Shown here in pieces: positions 11,873 to 21,648 of a stretch of DNA of 64,000 bases. The position numbers were made by a program, and so were the translations under genes. This stretch comes from Pseudomonas sp. H1h (GTDB lineage: Bacteria; Pseudomonadota; Gammaproteobacteria; Pseudomonadales; Pseudomonadaceae). The stretch is from positions 153,178 through 217,177 of the forward strand of contig NZ_AYMJ01000012.1 of NCBI RefSeq assembly GCF_000633255.1, written 5' to 3'. The first letter of the stretch is position 1; each line of letters begins with the position of its first letter. The notes beneath the pieces were generated by a model, which ran no database searches, had not been told where the DNA came from, and saw nothing but the letters and a program-made list of their open reading frames with translations.

Positions 11873-12434
11873 TTGTCGCCCTCCACGGCTGCTGGCTGAG
11901 TCTGCCGGACGGTCAACTGAAAGACGTTGGCCTGATCCACCTGTCCGGCGGTAGTCGCCTTCACTTCATTGAGACTCGGCGCATCGAACCAATCGGAGGC
12001 ATCCAGGTTGCGCATCAATTCGGAGACGCGATTGTTCGATTCCGCCGCGCCGCTGATCGACAGCGTCTTGCCAACCAGCTTCACGCTGGTGAAATACACG
12101 CCGTCCGGCAGGGTGCGCGCCAGTTGATCGAAGATCCGTCCGCTGATCTGCCGGTTGCCCTGCAGGTCCTGGATGATGCGCATGCGCTCGACCAGTTGCT
12201 GGCGCCGCGCCTTGAGCTCGCTGATCTGCCTGATCCGTTCGTCGACCACGGCAATCTGCTTGCCGATGTAGGCGTTGCGTGCCTCCTGCCGCTCGATCGC
12301 GGCACTGAAGATCTGATCGGCGATGAACACCGCGCCCACCGATCCGACCAGGACCCCGATCAGGATCAGCAGGAAGCGTTTACGCCGCTCTTCGCGGCGC
12401 TCTTCACGCCAGGGGAGAAGGTTGATCCGCGCCA

Positions 12435-12435
<1 letters not shown>
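11869..12435 (-). CDS. pilN: Type IV pilus assembly protein PilN
   Basis: PilN carries the conserved cytoplasmic N-terminus INLLPWREE that binds PilM, then one transmembrane helix near residues 20-45, a coiled coil (RISELKARRQQLVERM region) and a periplasmic domain that pairs with PilO. It has 188 residues. Its start codon shares one base with the pilM stop (TGATG). Confidence 0.95.
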
Positions 12436-13526
<1,091 letters not shown>

Positions 13527-13607
13527 TTACGGACTCTGTAATACGCATTGCGTTCCTTCACCCCGTCTTGACAGAAGCGCAAATGACGCCCCCAGCAGAA
13601 AAGTGCT

Positions 13608-13613
13608 TATAAT
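13608..13613 (+). promoter_or_regulatory. Probable -10 box for ponA
   Basis: A perfect TATAAT lies in the 215-base divergent region between pilM and ponA. The -35 is poor: ATGACG about 19 bases upstream is the nearest candidate. Transcription would start near 13620, about 95 bases before the chosen ponA start. I could not place a promoter for pilM with confidence. Confidence 0.45.
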
Positions 13614-13714
13614 GCCCAGCGTTTTTTTCCGCTTTTACTGCCGGCCCAGGCTGTTCTGTGTGTTACCGGAACCCTGCCGCCCAATTCATTCTTTGCCCTG
13701 GATGTCCAAAAGCC

Positions 13715-16162
13715 TTGATTCGTCTGCTGAAATTTTTCGGTTGGTCCATCGTCGCCGTTTTCTGCGGACTGCTTTTAGGTCTCAGCGGCGCGTTTCTTTA
13801 CCTTAGTCCGGGTTTGCCGTCTGTGGAGGCCCTGAGAAGCATTCAGTTGCAGATTCCGCTGCGGGTCTACAGCAGCGACAACAAGTTGATCGCAGAATTT
13901 GGCGAAATGCGCCGTACTCCGATCCGTTTCGCCGACATTCCGCCCAATTTCATTAATGCGTTACTAAGTGCTGAAGACGACAACTTTGCCAACCACTATG
14001 GCGTCGATCCGAGCAGCCTGATGCGTGCGGCGACCCAACTGGTCAAGAGCGGGCACATCCAGTCCGGCGGCAGCACCATCACCATGCAGGTGGCGAAGAA
14101 CTTCTTCCTGACCAGCGAACGCAGCTTCTCGCGCAAAACCACGGAAATTCTCCTGGCACTGCAGATCGAACGGCAGCTGACCAAGGACGAGATCCTCGAG
14201 CTGTATGTAAACAAGATCTATCTGGGTAATCGCGCCTATGGCATCGAGGCGGCGGCGCAGGTGTATTACGGCAAGTCGATCCGTGACATCAGCCTGGCGC
14301 AAATGGCGATGATCGCCGGCCTGCCGAAGGCCCCGTCGCGTTTCAATCCGCTGGCCAACCCGGCACGCAGCAAGGAACGTCGCGACTGGATCCTTGGCCG
14401 CATGTACAAGCTCGGCAAGATTTCCGAGGCCGACTACACCACCGCGATCAACGAGCCGCTGAACGCCAGCTATCACGTGCCGACCCCGGAAGTGAACGCG
14501 CCGTACATTGCTGAAATGGCCCGTGCCGAAATGGTCGGCCGCTACGGCAGCGACGCCTATACAGAAGGCTTCCGCGTCACCACCACGGTGCCGAGCAACC
14601 TGCAGGAAATGGCCAACACCGCCCTGCACGAAGGCTTGATGACCTACGACCAGCGTCACGGCTACCGTGGCCCCGAGTCGCGCCTGCCGGGCAAGACTCA
14701 CGAGGCCTGGGTCAGCGAGCTGACCAAGCAGCGCACCATCAGCAGCCTGGAGCCGGCCATCGTCACCCAGGTCGACAAGAATGGCTTGCAGGTGCTGACC
14801 CGCACCGGTGAAGAACACGTCGCCTGGGACACCATGAAATGGGCACGCCCGTTCCTCAACACCAACAGCATGGGCGCCGCACCGCGTCAGCCGTCGGATG
14901 TGGCCCAGGTCGGCGATCTGATTCGCGTACAGCGTCAGCCAAACAACTCGCTGAAGTTCAGCCAGATCCCGCAGGCGCAAGGCGCGCTGGTCTCGCTGGA
15001 TCCGCAGAACGGTGCGATCCGCTCGCTGGTCGGCGGCTTCGCTTTCGAGCAGAGCAACTACAACCGTGCACTGCAGGCCAAACGTCAGCCGGGCTCGAGC
15101 TTCAAGCCGTTCGTCTACAGTGCTGCGCTGGACAGCGGCTACACCGCCGCAACCCTGGTCAACGACGCCCCGATCGTGTTCGTCGACGAGTACCTCGATA
15201 AAGTCTGGCGACCGAAGAACGACACCAACACATTCCTCGGCCCGATCCGTCTGCGCGAAGCGCTGTACAAGTCGCGCAACCTGGTGTCGATCCGCCTGCT
15301 GCAGGCGATGGGCGTGGGCAAGACCATCGACTACATCACCCGCTTCGGCTTCAACAAGCAGGATCTGCCGCCGAACCTGTCGCTGGCACTGGGTACCGCA
15401 ACCCTGACCCCGATGGAAATCGCCACCGGCTGGAGCGCCTTCGCCAACGGCGGCTTCAAGATCACCCCGTACATCATCGACAAGATCGAAAGCCGGAACG
15501 GCGACACGCTGTTCGTCGCCAACCCGCCGACCGTGCCCCAGGGTATCTCGGCCACTGATGGCTTTGCCGCGCCAGCGTCCCAGCCGATCACCGTCAACGC
15601 CGCGCCAGTACCGGGTGAAGCTCCGGGCGCTGCTGCAGCGCCACAAGCGCCGGCCGTGGCCGAGCGGATTGTCGATGGCCGCACCACGTACATCCTCAAC
15701 AGCATGTTGCAGGACGTGATCAAGCTCGGCACCGGTCGCCGCGCGCTGGCCATGGGTCGCAGCGACATCGCCGGCAAGACCGGTACCACCAACGAATCGA
15801 AGGATGCGTGGTTCTCCGGCTACAACGCCGATTACGTGACCACCGTGTGGACCGGTTTCGATCAGCCAGAAAGCCTCGGTCGCCGCGAGTTCGGGGGCAC
15901 CGTGGCGCTGCCGATCTGGATGAACTACATGTCGGCTGCACTGAAGGACAAGCCGCCGCACGTGCAGCCTGAGCCGGAAGGCATCCTCAGCCTGCGGGTA
16001 GATCCGGTCAGCGGTCGTGCGGCGACGCCAAGCACGCCTGGCGCCTATTTCGAACTGTTCAAGTCCGAAGACACGCCGCCGTCGGTAAACGAGCTGGGTA
16101 ACGGCACTGCGCCGGGCAGCCCGCTGCCGGCGGATGAGCAGGCGCCGATCGATCTGTTCTGA
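13715..16162 (+). CDS. ponA: Penicillin-binding protein 1A (bifunctional peptidoglycan synthase)
   Basis: This class A penicillin-binding protein polymerises and cross-links peptidoglycan from the inner membrane. With a TTG start at 13715 it has 815 residues: a short cytoplasmic tail, a transmembrane helix (residues about 7-28), a GT51 glycosyltransferase domain with SAEDDNF and GGSTITMQVAKNFF, and a transpeptidase domain with Ser461 in SSFK, SRN, and KTGTTNESKDAWFSGY. TTG 13715 gives an N-terminus (LIRLLKFFGW) like other Pseudomonas PBP1A. The upstream ATG at 13658 would add 19 unlikely residues. The ribosome site is weak for either choice. Confidence 0.93.
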   Translation: MIRLLKFFGWSIVAVFCGLLLGLSGAFLYLSPGLPSVEALRSIQLQIPLRVYSSDNKLIAEFGEMRRTPIRFADIPPNFINALLSAEDDNFANHYGVDPSSLMRAATQLVKSGHIQSGGSTITMQVAKNFFLTSERSFSRKTTEILLALQIERQLTKDEILELYVNKIYLGNRAYGIEAAAQVYYGKSIRDISLAQMAMIAGLPKAPSRFNPLANPARSKERRDWILGRMYKLGKISEADYTTAINEPLNASYHVPTPEVNAPYIAEMARAEMVGRYGSDAYTEGFRVTTTVPSNLQEMANTALHEGLMTYDQRHGYRGPESRLPGKTHEAWVSELTKQRTISSLEPAIVTQVDKNGLQVLTRTGEEHVAWDTMKWARPFLNTNSMGAAPRQPSDVAQVGDLIRVQRQPNNSLKFSQIPQAQGALVSLDPQNGAIRSLVGGFAFEQSNYNRALQAKRQPGSSFKPFVYSAALDSGYTAATLVNDAPIVFVDEYLDKVWRPKNDTNTFLGPIRLREALYKSRNLVSIRLLQAMGVGKTIDYITRFGFNKQDLPPNLSLALGTATLTPMEIATGWSAFANGGFKITPYIIDKIESRNGDTLFVANPPTVPQGISATDGFAAPASQPITVNAAPVPGEAPGAAAAPQAPAVAERIVDGRTTYILNSMLQDVIKLGTGRRALAMGRSDIAGKTGTTNESKDAWFSGYNADYVTTVWTGFDQPESLGRREFGGTVALPIWMNYMSAALKDKPPHVQPEPEGILSLRVDPVSGRAATPSTPGAYFELFKSEDTPPSVNELGNGTAPGSPLPADEQAPIDLF

Positions 16163-16173
16163 TCCCGCCCCAG

Positions 16174-16214
16174 CAAAAAAGCCCCGCCTTCGTGAGAAGT
16201 GCGGGGCTTTTTAT
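16174..16214. terminator. Intrinsic terminator after ponA
   Basis: AAAAAAGCCCCGC and GCGGGGCTTTTT pair around a TTCGTGAGAA-type loop, with T runs on either strand, so it can stop rightward ponA transcription and leftward readthrough. Confidence 0.9.
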
Positions 16215-16247
16215 TGCCTATCGGTTTTGTATGGCCCGGGCCGGCCT

Positions 16248-16342
16248 CTTCGCGGGCGAGCCCGCTCCCACAGGGTTTTGCAGTGTTCACACACTTCATG
16301 TACACCCCCAGATTCCTGTGGGAGCGGGCTTGCTCGCGAAGG
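16248..16342. repeat. Paired REP (REPIN) between ponA and maeB
   Basis: Two inverted copies of the REP core (CTTCGCGGGCGAGCCCGCTC and its inverse) flank about 40 bases of spacer. It lies between the two terminators that close converging ponA and maeB. Confidence 0.85.
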
Positions 16343-16374
16343 GGCACTGAAGAACACCACAAATCACACAGGCA

Positions 16375-16412
16375 CAAAAAAGCCCCGACTCTCACGAGCC
16401 GGGGCTTTTCGG
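16375..16412 (-). terminator. Intrinsic terminator of maeB
   Basis: Reading leftward, AAAAGCCCCGGCTC pairs with GAGTCGGGGCTTTTTT, ending in a T run; it starts about 20 bases past the maeB stop. Confidence 0.88.
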
Positions 16413-16430
16413 TTGAAGCGCTACAACGAC

Positions 16431-17699
16431 TTAGCCGTTGAACACGTCATCCACGCTTTTCAGCGGGTAGTTCTTCGGATACGGCAGGGTGGCCACGCCG
16501 GTCTCGATTGCGGCCTTGGCCACAGCGTCGGAGATCAGGGTGATCAGGCGCTTGTCCATTGGCTTCGGAATGATGTACTCACGACCGAATTCCAGTGGCG
16601 CACCACCGTAGGCATCGCACACGTCCTGTGGAACAGGCAGCTTGGCCAATTCACGCAGAGCGTTGGCGGCAGCCACTTTCATTTCTTCGTTGATGCGCTT
16701 GGCGCGAACGTCCAGGGCACCGCGGAAAATGAACGGGAAGCCCAGTACGTTGTTGACCTGGTTCGGGTAGTCGGAACGACCGGTGGCCATGATCACGTCG
16801 CTACGGGTGGCGTGCGCCAGTTCCGGGGAGATTTCCGGATCCGGGTTCGAGCAGGCGAAGACGATCGGGTTGGCCGCCATCGACAGCAGGCCTTCAGCGC
16901 TCAGCAGGTTCGGGCCGGACAGACCGACGAACACGTCAGCACCTTTCAGAGCGTCAGCCAGGCTGCGCTTGTCGGTCGCGTGGGCGAACACGGCTTTGTA
17001 CTGGTTCAGGTCGTCACGGCCGGAGTGGATCACGCCGGTACGGTCAACCATGAAGATGTTTTCGATCTTCGCGCCCATGCTCACCAGCAACTTCATGCAG
17101 GAGATGGCCGCAGCGCCAGCGCCGAGGCAGACGATCTTGGCTTCCGGCAGGGTTTTGCCAGCGATTTCCAGAGCGTTGATCATGCCCGCAGCGGTCACGA
17201 TCGCAGTGCCGTGCTGGTCATCGTGGAATACCGGGATGTCGCACTGCTCGATCAGAGCGCGTTCGATCTCAAAGCACTCAGGTGCCTTGATGTCTTCCAG
17301 GTTGATACCACCGAAGGTGATGGAGATGCGTTTCACGGTGTCGATGAAGGCTTGCGGGCTTTCGGAATCGACTTCGATGTCGAACACGTCGATGCCGGCG
17401 AAGCGCTTGAACAGCACGCCTTTACCTTCCATCACTGGCTTGGAAGCCAATGGGCCGAGGTTACCCAGGCCCAGAATCGCGGTGCCATCGGAAATGACTG
17501 CAACCAGGTTGCCCTTGCCGGTGTATTTGTAGGCCAGTTCAGGATCGCGGGCGATCTCACGTACTGGTTCAGCTACGCCGGGGCTGTAGGCCAGCGACAG
17601 GTCGCGGGCGGTAGCAGTGGCCTTGGTGAGCTCGACACTCAGCTTCCCTGGACGAGGATTGGCATGATATTCGAGAGCGGCAGTTTTCAGATCAGACAT
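16431..17699 (-). CDS. maeB: NAD(P)-dependent malic enzyme (short form)
   Basis: Malic enzyme oxidatively decarboxylates malate to pyruvate. With ATG 17699 ([12 protein letters not shown]) it has 422 residues, the short form without the phosphotransacetylase-like tail found in E. coli Mae[14 protein letters not shown], the [13 protein letters not shown] segment and the Rossmann motif [11 protein letters not shown] are present. An upstream in-frame ATG at 17819 would add 40 residues of no recognisable character and was rejected. It is transcribed alone, with its own terminator. Coenzyme preference cannot be read with certainty. Confidence 0.93.
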   Translation of the reverse strand: MSDLKTAALEYHANPRPGKLSVELTKATATARDLSLAYSPGVAEPVREIARDPELAYKYTGKGNLVAVISDGTAILGLGNLGPLASKPVMEGKGVLFKRFAGIDVFDIEVDSESPQAFIDTVKRISITFGGINLEDIKAPECFEIERALIEQCDIPVFHDDQHGTAIVTAAGMINALEIAGKTLPEAKIVCLGAGAAAISCMKLLVSMGAKIENIFMVDRTGVIHSGRDDLNQYKAVFAHATDKRSLADALKGADVFVGLSGPNLLSAEGLLSMAANPIVFACSNPDPEISPELAHATRSDVIMATGRSDYPNQVNNVLGFPFIFRGALDVRAKRINEEMKVAAANALRELAKLPVPQDVCDAYGGAPLEFGREYIIPKPMDKRLITLISDAVAKAAIETGVATLPYPKNYPLKSVDDVFNG

Positions 17700-17882
17700 T
17701 TTGGCATTCCGCTTTTTACTGTTGGACAGACTGGTCAGCGAGGATACGCGCCTCGCAAAGTCCCCACAAGACTGAGCAGTCACCCCTGTCAAGCGCCCTG
17801 TCCTACGACTTTGGGCCAAGAGCCACGGCGCACAAGGGCTGGACTGTTCACAATCGACAGAAAAAATGTCTACAATTTTTAT

Positions 17883-18665
17883 TCAGCGAGCGCTTTGCAG
17901 CATCGATGGATCGGTCAGTGGCAGCAACCAGCGCGACTGCCCCGGTTTCAAGCCGCCCCGGCGCGAACGATCGACGATCCACCCGCGAGCCTCGATCTGC
18001 CTGCCCTTCAGCGCCTGCAACCGCGCACTGTCAAATTGTCCGACCAGATTGGGCGCAACACGCAGTACAAGCGAGCCCTGCAACTCGATCCAGATTGCGC
18101 CACGATTGCGCTGAACCTTGCTCACACGCCCGCTGATCACCGCGAAACCGGAATCAGCAATCTGCTCCGCTTTCAATACAGGCGACTGGCGCCATAAGCC
18201 TCGACCGGCCTGCCGGGCACTGCGTTCGGCAACCTGCTGACAGGCGACAAGATCGACGTTCGGCGCCACCGCCACCTGGAAACCGAGACCGTCGGCGAGC
18301 ATTTGCGCTTCAAGATTGGCGCCACTGGCACTGTAGACGTGCGCGAGGGTGCGACCGTAATGGTCCTTGGCTTGCTTGCCGGGCAGCAAACCGATCCGTC
18401 CGCCGCTGCCTGCTACCAAAGCCTCCAGGCGTTTGCGCGCCGCCACGGCGAATGACTGGTCGCTGCGGCCCTGCTTGCCCAGTTCCGGCGTGTTGAGGCC
18501 GATCATGCGCACACTGCGCCCGTCGCTCAGGCGCAAAGTGTCGCCGTCGACCACGCGCTGGACGCTGACGCTGGTCAGGCCGGCAGGCGCCGGGCAAAAC
18601 GCCTGGGCAGCGGACAGCCAAATCGCGGACACAAAAAAGGCGCCCGCGAGGGACGCCTTTTTCAT
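17883..18665 (-). CDS. Secreted thermonuclease-like (SNase family) protein
   Basis: The 260-residue precursor has a signal peptide (MKKASLAGAFF to AQA, about residues 1-22), then a staphylococcal-nuclease fold with DGDTLRLSDG, the catalytic Arg and Glu in RMIGLNTPELG, and a second Arg in HYGRTLAHVY. It probably cleaves nucleic acid in the periplasm or outside the cell. The roughly 110-residue C-terminal part resembles no family I can name (possibly a beta-barrel domain). It lies 41 bases downstream of rpmE. Codons 2-11 contain a canonical intrinsic terminator, so expression from the rpmE promoter should be strongly reduced. Confidence 0.85.
   Translation of the reverse strand: MKKASLAGAFFVSAIWLSAAQAFCPAPAGLTSVSVQRVVDGDTLRLSDGRSVRMIGLNTPELGKQGRSDQSFAVAARKRLEALVAGSGGRIGLLPGKQAKDHYGRTLAHVYSASGANLEAQMLADGLGFQVAVAPNVDLVACQQVAERSARQAGRGLWRQSPVLKAEQIADSGFAVISGRVSKVQRNRGAIWIELQGSLVLRVAPNLVGQFDSARLQALKGRQIEARGWIVDRSRRGGLKPGQSRWLLPLTDPSMLQSAR
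18634..18664 (-). terminator. Intrinsic terminator overlapping the nuclease start
   Basis: Leftward, AAAAAGGCGTCC, a CTCGC loop, then GGGCGCCTTTTTT form a stem with one G-T wobble and a T run. This is the natural terminator of rpmE, about 43 bases past its stop, but it lies in codons 2-11 of the nuclease gene. Confidence 0.75.
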
Positions 18666-18706
18666 CAGACCGGAAAAGCCGTAGGAGCTTTCCAGAATGA
18701 AGAGCC

Positions 18707-18922
18707 TTAGGCTTTTTTGCCGAAAGCGCCGAAACGGTCTGCGAACTTCTGAACGCGACCACCGGTGTCCAGAGTCTTCTGCTTACCGGTGTAGAACGGG
18801 TGGCATTCGTTGCAAACGTCGATTGGCAGAGCTTTGCCGAAAGTCGAACGAGTTTCGAACTTGTTGCCACAGCTGCAGGTAACAGCAATGACTGGGTAAT
18901 TCGGGTGGATATCAGCTTTCAT
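18707..18922 (-). CDS. rpmE: Ribosomal protein bL31 (zinc-binding form)
   Basis: This 71-residue protein of the large ribosomal subunit has Cys16, Cys18, Cys37 and Cys40 (CSC and CNEC), the zinc-binding set of the C+ form. The start is ATG 18922 ([10 protein letters not shown]), preceded by a GAGGAAG ribosome site. An upstream ATG at 18976 would add 18 residues that do not belong to the family. Confidence 0.97.
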   Translation of the reverse strand: MKADIHPNYPVIAVTCSCGNKFETRSTFGKALPIDVCNECHPFYTGKQKTLDTGGRVQKFADRFGAFGKKA

Positions 18923-18991
18923 GATGTCTTCCTCAGCTAGCGTGCCGCCACCCAACACTATTGTTGAATACCGCACGTAATTAGGCCGCGG

Positions 18992-19019
18992 ATTCTACCA
19001 GACAATGTCAATCGCGCAA
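18992..19019 (-). promoter_or_regulatory. Probable rpmE promoter
   Basis: Leftward TTGCGC (19019-19014) and TAGAAT (18997-18992) are separated by 16 bases. Transcription would start near 18985, about 63 bases before rpmE. Confidence 0.45.
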
Positions 19020-19072
19020 GCTGTCCCTGAGACCGACCGTCTGCTAGGCTCCCGGCCTTGAACACATTCTCC

Positions 19073-19160
19073 TGTGGGGCGGGCTTGCTCGCGAATGCAG
19101 TGTGTCAGCCAGCATTACGGTGCCTGACACACTGCATTCGCGAGCAAGCCAGCTACCACA
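19073..19160. repeat. Long-armed REPIN upstream of priA
   Basis: Two inverted arms of about 36 bases (19073-19108 and 19124-19160) surround a short loop. The outer parts are REP cores, one degenerate. The inner parts, GAATGCAGTGTGTCAG and its inverse, pair perfectly. It lies between rpmE and priA, which diverge, about 50 bases before the priA start. Confidence 0.85.
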
Positions 19161-19206
19161 ATTGATCTGCGCTCGCCCCCCTTTTGTGTTGAAAGAGACC
19201 CCCCGC

Positions 19207-21426
19207 GTGCCCGACGCCATACTGCGCCTCGCCCTGCCTTCGCCCCTGCGCCGCCTGTTCGACTATCGGGCACCGGCCGGGGTGCTGCGCGCCCAGCTGC
19301 AGCCAGGCATGCGCCTGCGGGTGCCGTTCGGGCGGCGGGAGATGATCGGGATTCTGGTCGAAGTCACAGACACCAGCGAAGTGCCGCTGGAAAAACTCAA
19401 ACCGGCGCTGGCCCTGCTCGATACCGAGCCGCCGCTGCCGCCAGCGCTGTTCAAGCTGTGCCTGTGGACATCGCAGTATTACCAGCACAGCCTCGGCGAC
19501 ACATTGAGCTGGGCGCTGCCGGTGCTGCTGCGTCAGGGCGAACTGGCCGAGGCCCGTCAGGAACGCTTCTGGTCGGTTACGCCCGGGGCCAGCCTGGATG
19601 ATCCGCGCATCGCCCGCGCCCCGCGGCAACGTGAAGCACTGGCGACGCTGGCGCAGCACCCGCACGGCGTCGCCCATCAGTTGTTGAGCAAGCTGATGCT
19701 GAGCAAAGACAGCCTCGACCTGCTGCTGGCCAAGAATCTGGTGCAAGTGGAGATCCGGCGGCACGCCCCCGGCGTGCGCCATGAACACTGGCTGGCGCAA
19801 CCGGAACTGCCGCTCAATACCGAGCAACGCGCCGCTTACGAAGCGATTCGCGCCGGGTTCGACAGTTATCACGCCTTTCTGCTGGCCGGGGTTACCGGCA
19901 GCGGCAAGACCGAAGTCTATTTGCAACTGATCCGCGAAACCCTCGAAGCCGGCAAGCAGGCACTGGTGCTGATCCCGGAGATCAACCTCGGCCCGCAGAC
20001 CCTGGCACGTTTCGAGCAACGCTTCAACGCACGCATCGCCCTGCTGCATTCGGCGGTCAACGACCGCGAGCGTCTCGACGCCTGGCTCGCCGCCCGGGAC
20101 GGTGAGGCCGACATTATTATCGGCACCCGCTCGGCGCTGTTCACCCCGATGAAGAACCCGGGGCTGATCATCATCGATGAAGAACACGACGGCTCTTATA
20201 AACAGCAGGAAGGCCTGCGTTACCACGCCCGCGATCTGGCGCTGGTGCGTGCGCGCCAGGAAAACATCCCGATCGTCCTCGGCTCCGCCACGCCTTCGCT
20301 GGAAAGCCTGCACAACGCTTACACCGGCCGCTATGGCCTGCTGCGCCTCAACGAGCGCGCAGGCGGTGCCAAGCAACCACGCTTCTTGCGTCTGGATGTG
20401 AAAAGCCGTCCGCTGGACAGCGGAATTTCCGGGCCGATGCAGCAAGCCATCGGCCAGACCCTTGCCGCCGGCCAGCAGGTGCTGGTGTTTCTCAACCGTC
20501 GCGGTTTTGCGCCGACCCTGCTGTGCCACGATTGCGGCTGGATGTCCGAGTGCTCGCGTTGCGATGCGCGGATGACCGTGCACCAGCGCTATGGCGAGTT
20601 GCGCTGCCACCATTGTGGCTACGTCGAACGCGTACCGCGCCAGTGCCCCAAGTGCAACAAGGTCGATCTGCGCCCGGTGGGGGCCGGCACCGAGCGCGCC
20701 GAGGAACGGCTGGCGATTCTGTTCCCGGATTACCCGGTATTGCGCGTCGACCGCGACAGTACTTCGCGCAAGGATGCGATGAATCAGTTGTTCGCGACGA
20801 TTCAGAAGGGTCAGCCGTGCATTCTGGTCGGCACGCAGATGTTGGCGAAGGGGCACCATTTCCCCCGGGTCACGCTGGTGTCGATTCTGGATGCCGACGG
20901 CGGGCTGTTCTCCGGCGACTTCCGCGCCAGCGAGCGCATGGCGCAATTGATTGTGCAGGTGGCCGGGCGTGCCGGACGCGCTGAAGAGCCGGGCAAGGTG
21001 ATCATCCAGACGCACCTGGCCGACCATCCTTTATTGGTGCAGTTGACCGAGCAGGGCTACTTCGCGTTCGCCGAGCAGGCATTGAGCGAGCGCCGTGCAG
21101 CAGGGCTGCCGCCGTTCTCGCACCTGGCCTTGTTGCGCGCCGAAGCGCACAAGCCGGGACAGGCCGAAGGCTTTCTCGATGAAGCGTGCAGCGCGGCCGA
21201 GCGTTTGCTGGCCGAGCAGAATCTGACCGGTATCGAGCTGCTCGGGCCGGTGCCGGCGCCAATGGAACGCCGTGCCGGGCGCTATCGCGCGCAACTGTTG
21301 TTGCAGGCGACGGCGCGGGCGCCGCTGCATCGGTTGCTTGCCAGTTGGCTGCTTGAGCTTGAGCAAATGCCGAGCGGACGGGCGGTACGCTGGTCGCTGG
21401 ATGTCGATCCGGTCGATTTGTATTGA
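19207..21426 (+). CDS. priA: Primosomal replication restart helicase PriA
   Basis: PriA binds abandoned replication forks and reloads the replisome. With GTG 19207 (MPDAILRLALPSPL) it has 739 residues, the usual size. It shows an N-terminal DNA-binding domain, Walker A GVTGSGKTEVY, the DEAH-type box IIDEEHDGSYK, a zinc region with eight cysteines (CHDCGWMSECSRC and CHHCGY to CPKC), and helicase motifs VGTQMLAKGHHFP and QVAGRAGR. Upstream in-frame codons back to 19102 are REP sequence, so the GTG is preferred. The next gene is argS, after a REP pair. Confidence 0.96.
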   Translation: MPDAILRLALPSPLRRLFDYRAPAGVLRAQLQPGMRLRVPFGRREMIGILVEVTDTSEVPLEKLKPALALLDTEPPLPPALFKLCLWTSQYYQHSLGDTLSWALPVLLRQGELAEARQERFWSVTPGASLDDPRIARAPRQREALATLAQHPHGVAHQLLSKLMLSKDSLDLLLAKNLVQVEIRRHAPGVRHEHWLAQPELPLNTEQRAAYEAIRAGFDSYHAFLLAGVTGSGKTEVYLQLIRETLEAGKQALVLIPEINLGPQTLARFEQRFNARIALLHSAVNDRERLDAWLAARDGEADIIIGTRSALFTPMKNPGLIIIDEEHDGSYKQQEGLRYHARDLALVRARQENIPIVLGSATPSLESLHNAYTGRYGLLRLNERAGGAKQPRFLRLDVKSRPLDSGISGPMQQAIGQTLAAGQQVLVFLNRRGFAPTLLCHDCGWMSECSRCDARMTVHQRYGELRCHHCGYVERVPRQCPKCNKVDLRPVGAGTERAEERLAILFPDYPVLRVDRDSTSRKDAMNQLFATIQKGQPCILVGTQMLAKGHHFPRVTLVSILDADGGLFSGDFRASERMAQLIVQVAGRAGRAEEPGKVIIQTHLADHPLLVQLTEQGYFAFAEQALSERRAAGLPPFSHLALLRAEAHKPGQAEGFLDEACSAAERLLAEQNLTGIELLGPVPAPMERRAGRYRAQLLLQATARAPLHRLLASWLLELEQMPSGRAVRWSLDVDPVDLY

Positions 21427-21438
21427 TCTGAACATCGC

Positions 21439-21515
21439 CTTCGCGAGCAGGCTCGCTCCCACATTGGATCTGCGGTGTTCATACAATCCCTTGTGGGAGC
21501 GGGCTTGCTCGCGAA
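21439..21515. repeat. Paired REP between priA and argS
   Basis: Inverted REP cores at 21439-21463 and 21492-21515 occupy much of the 222-base gap. One has the GCGAGC and the other the GCGGGC variant. Confidence 0.85.
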
Positions 21516-21648
21516 AAGGCCCGAATTGTCACCACATATCCATAAGCTGCCTGCTAAGGTTGGCAAGCCCGTCTTCGCAACGGATAATGCCCAGTTTTTC
21601 CACCCGCGCATCGATGCGCCGCCGCGCTTGCGGTCGAAAGAGAAGACC

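Noticed and set aside
13567..13613. TTGACA at 13568-13573 with TATAAT at 13608 as one promoter
   Set aside because: The spacing is 34 bases, far from the 16-18 needed. The TATAAT is kept as a -10 box with a weak -35.
16134..18197. A 687-codon + strand frame across the maeB region
   Set aside because: It starts in the ponA end, crosses two terminators and a REP pair and is antisense to maeB and the nuclease; it has no domain.
19102..19206. Longer PriA start at 19102
   Set aside because: The added codons lie on the REPIN and match no PriA N-terminus; GTG 19207 gives the family length.
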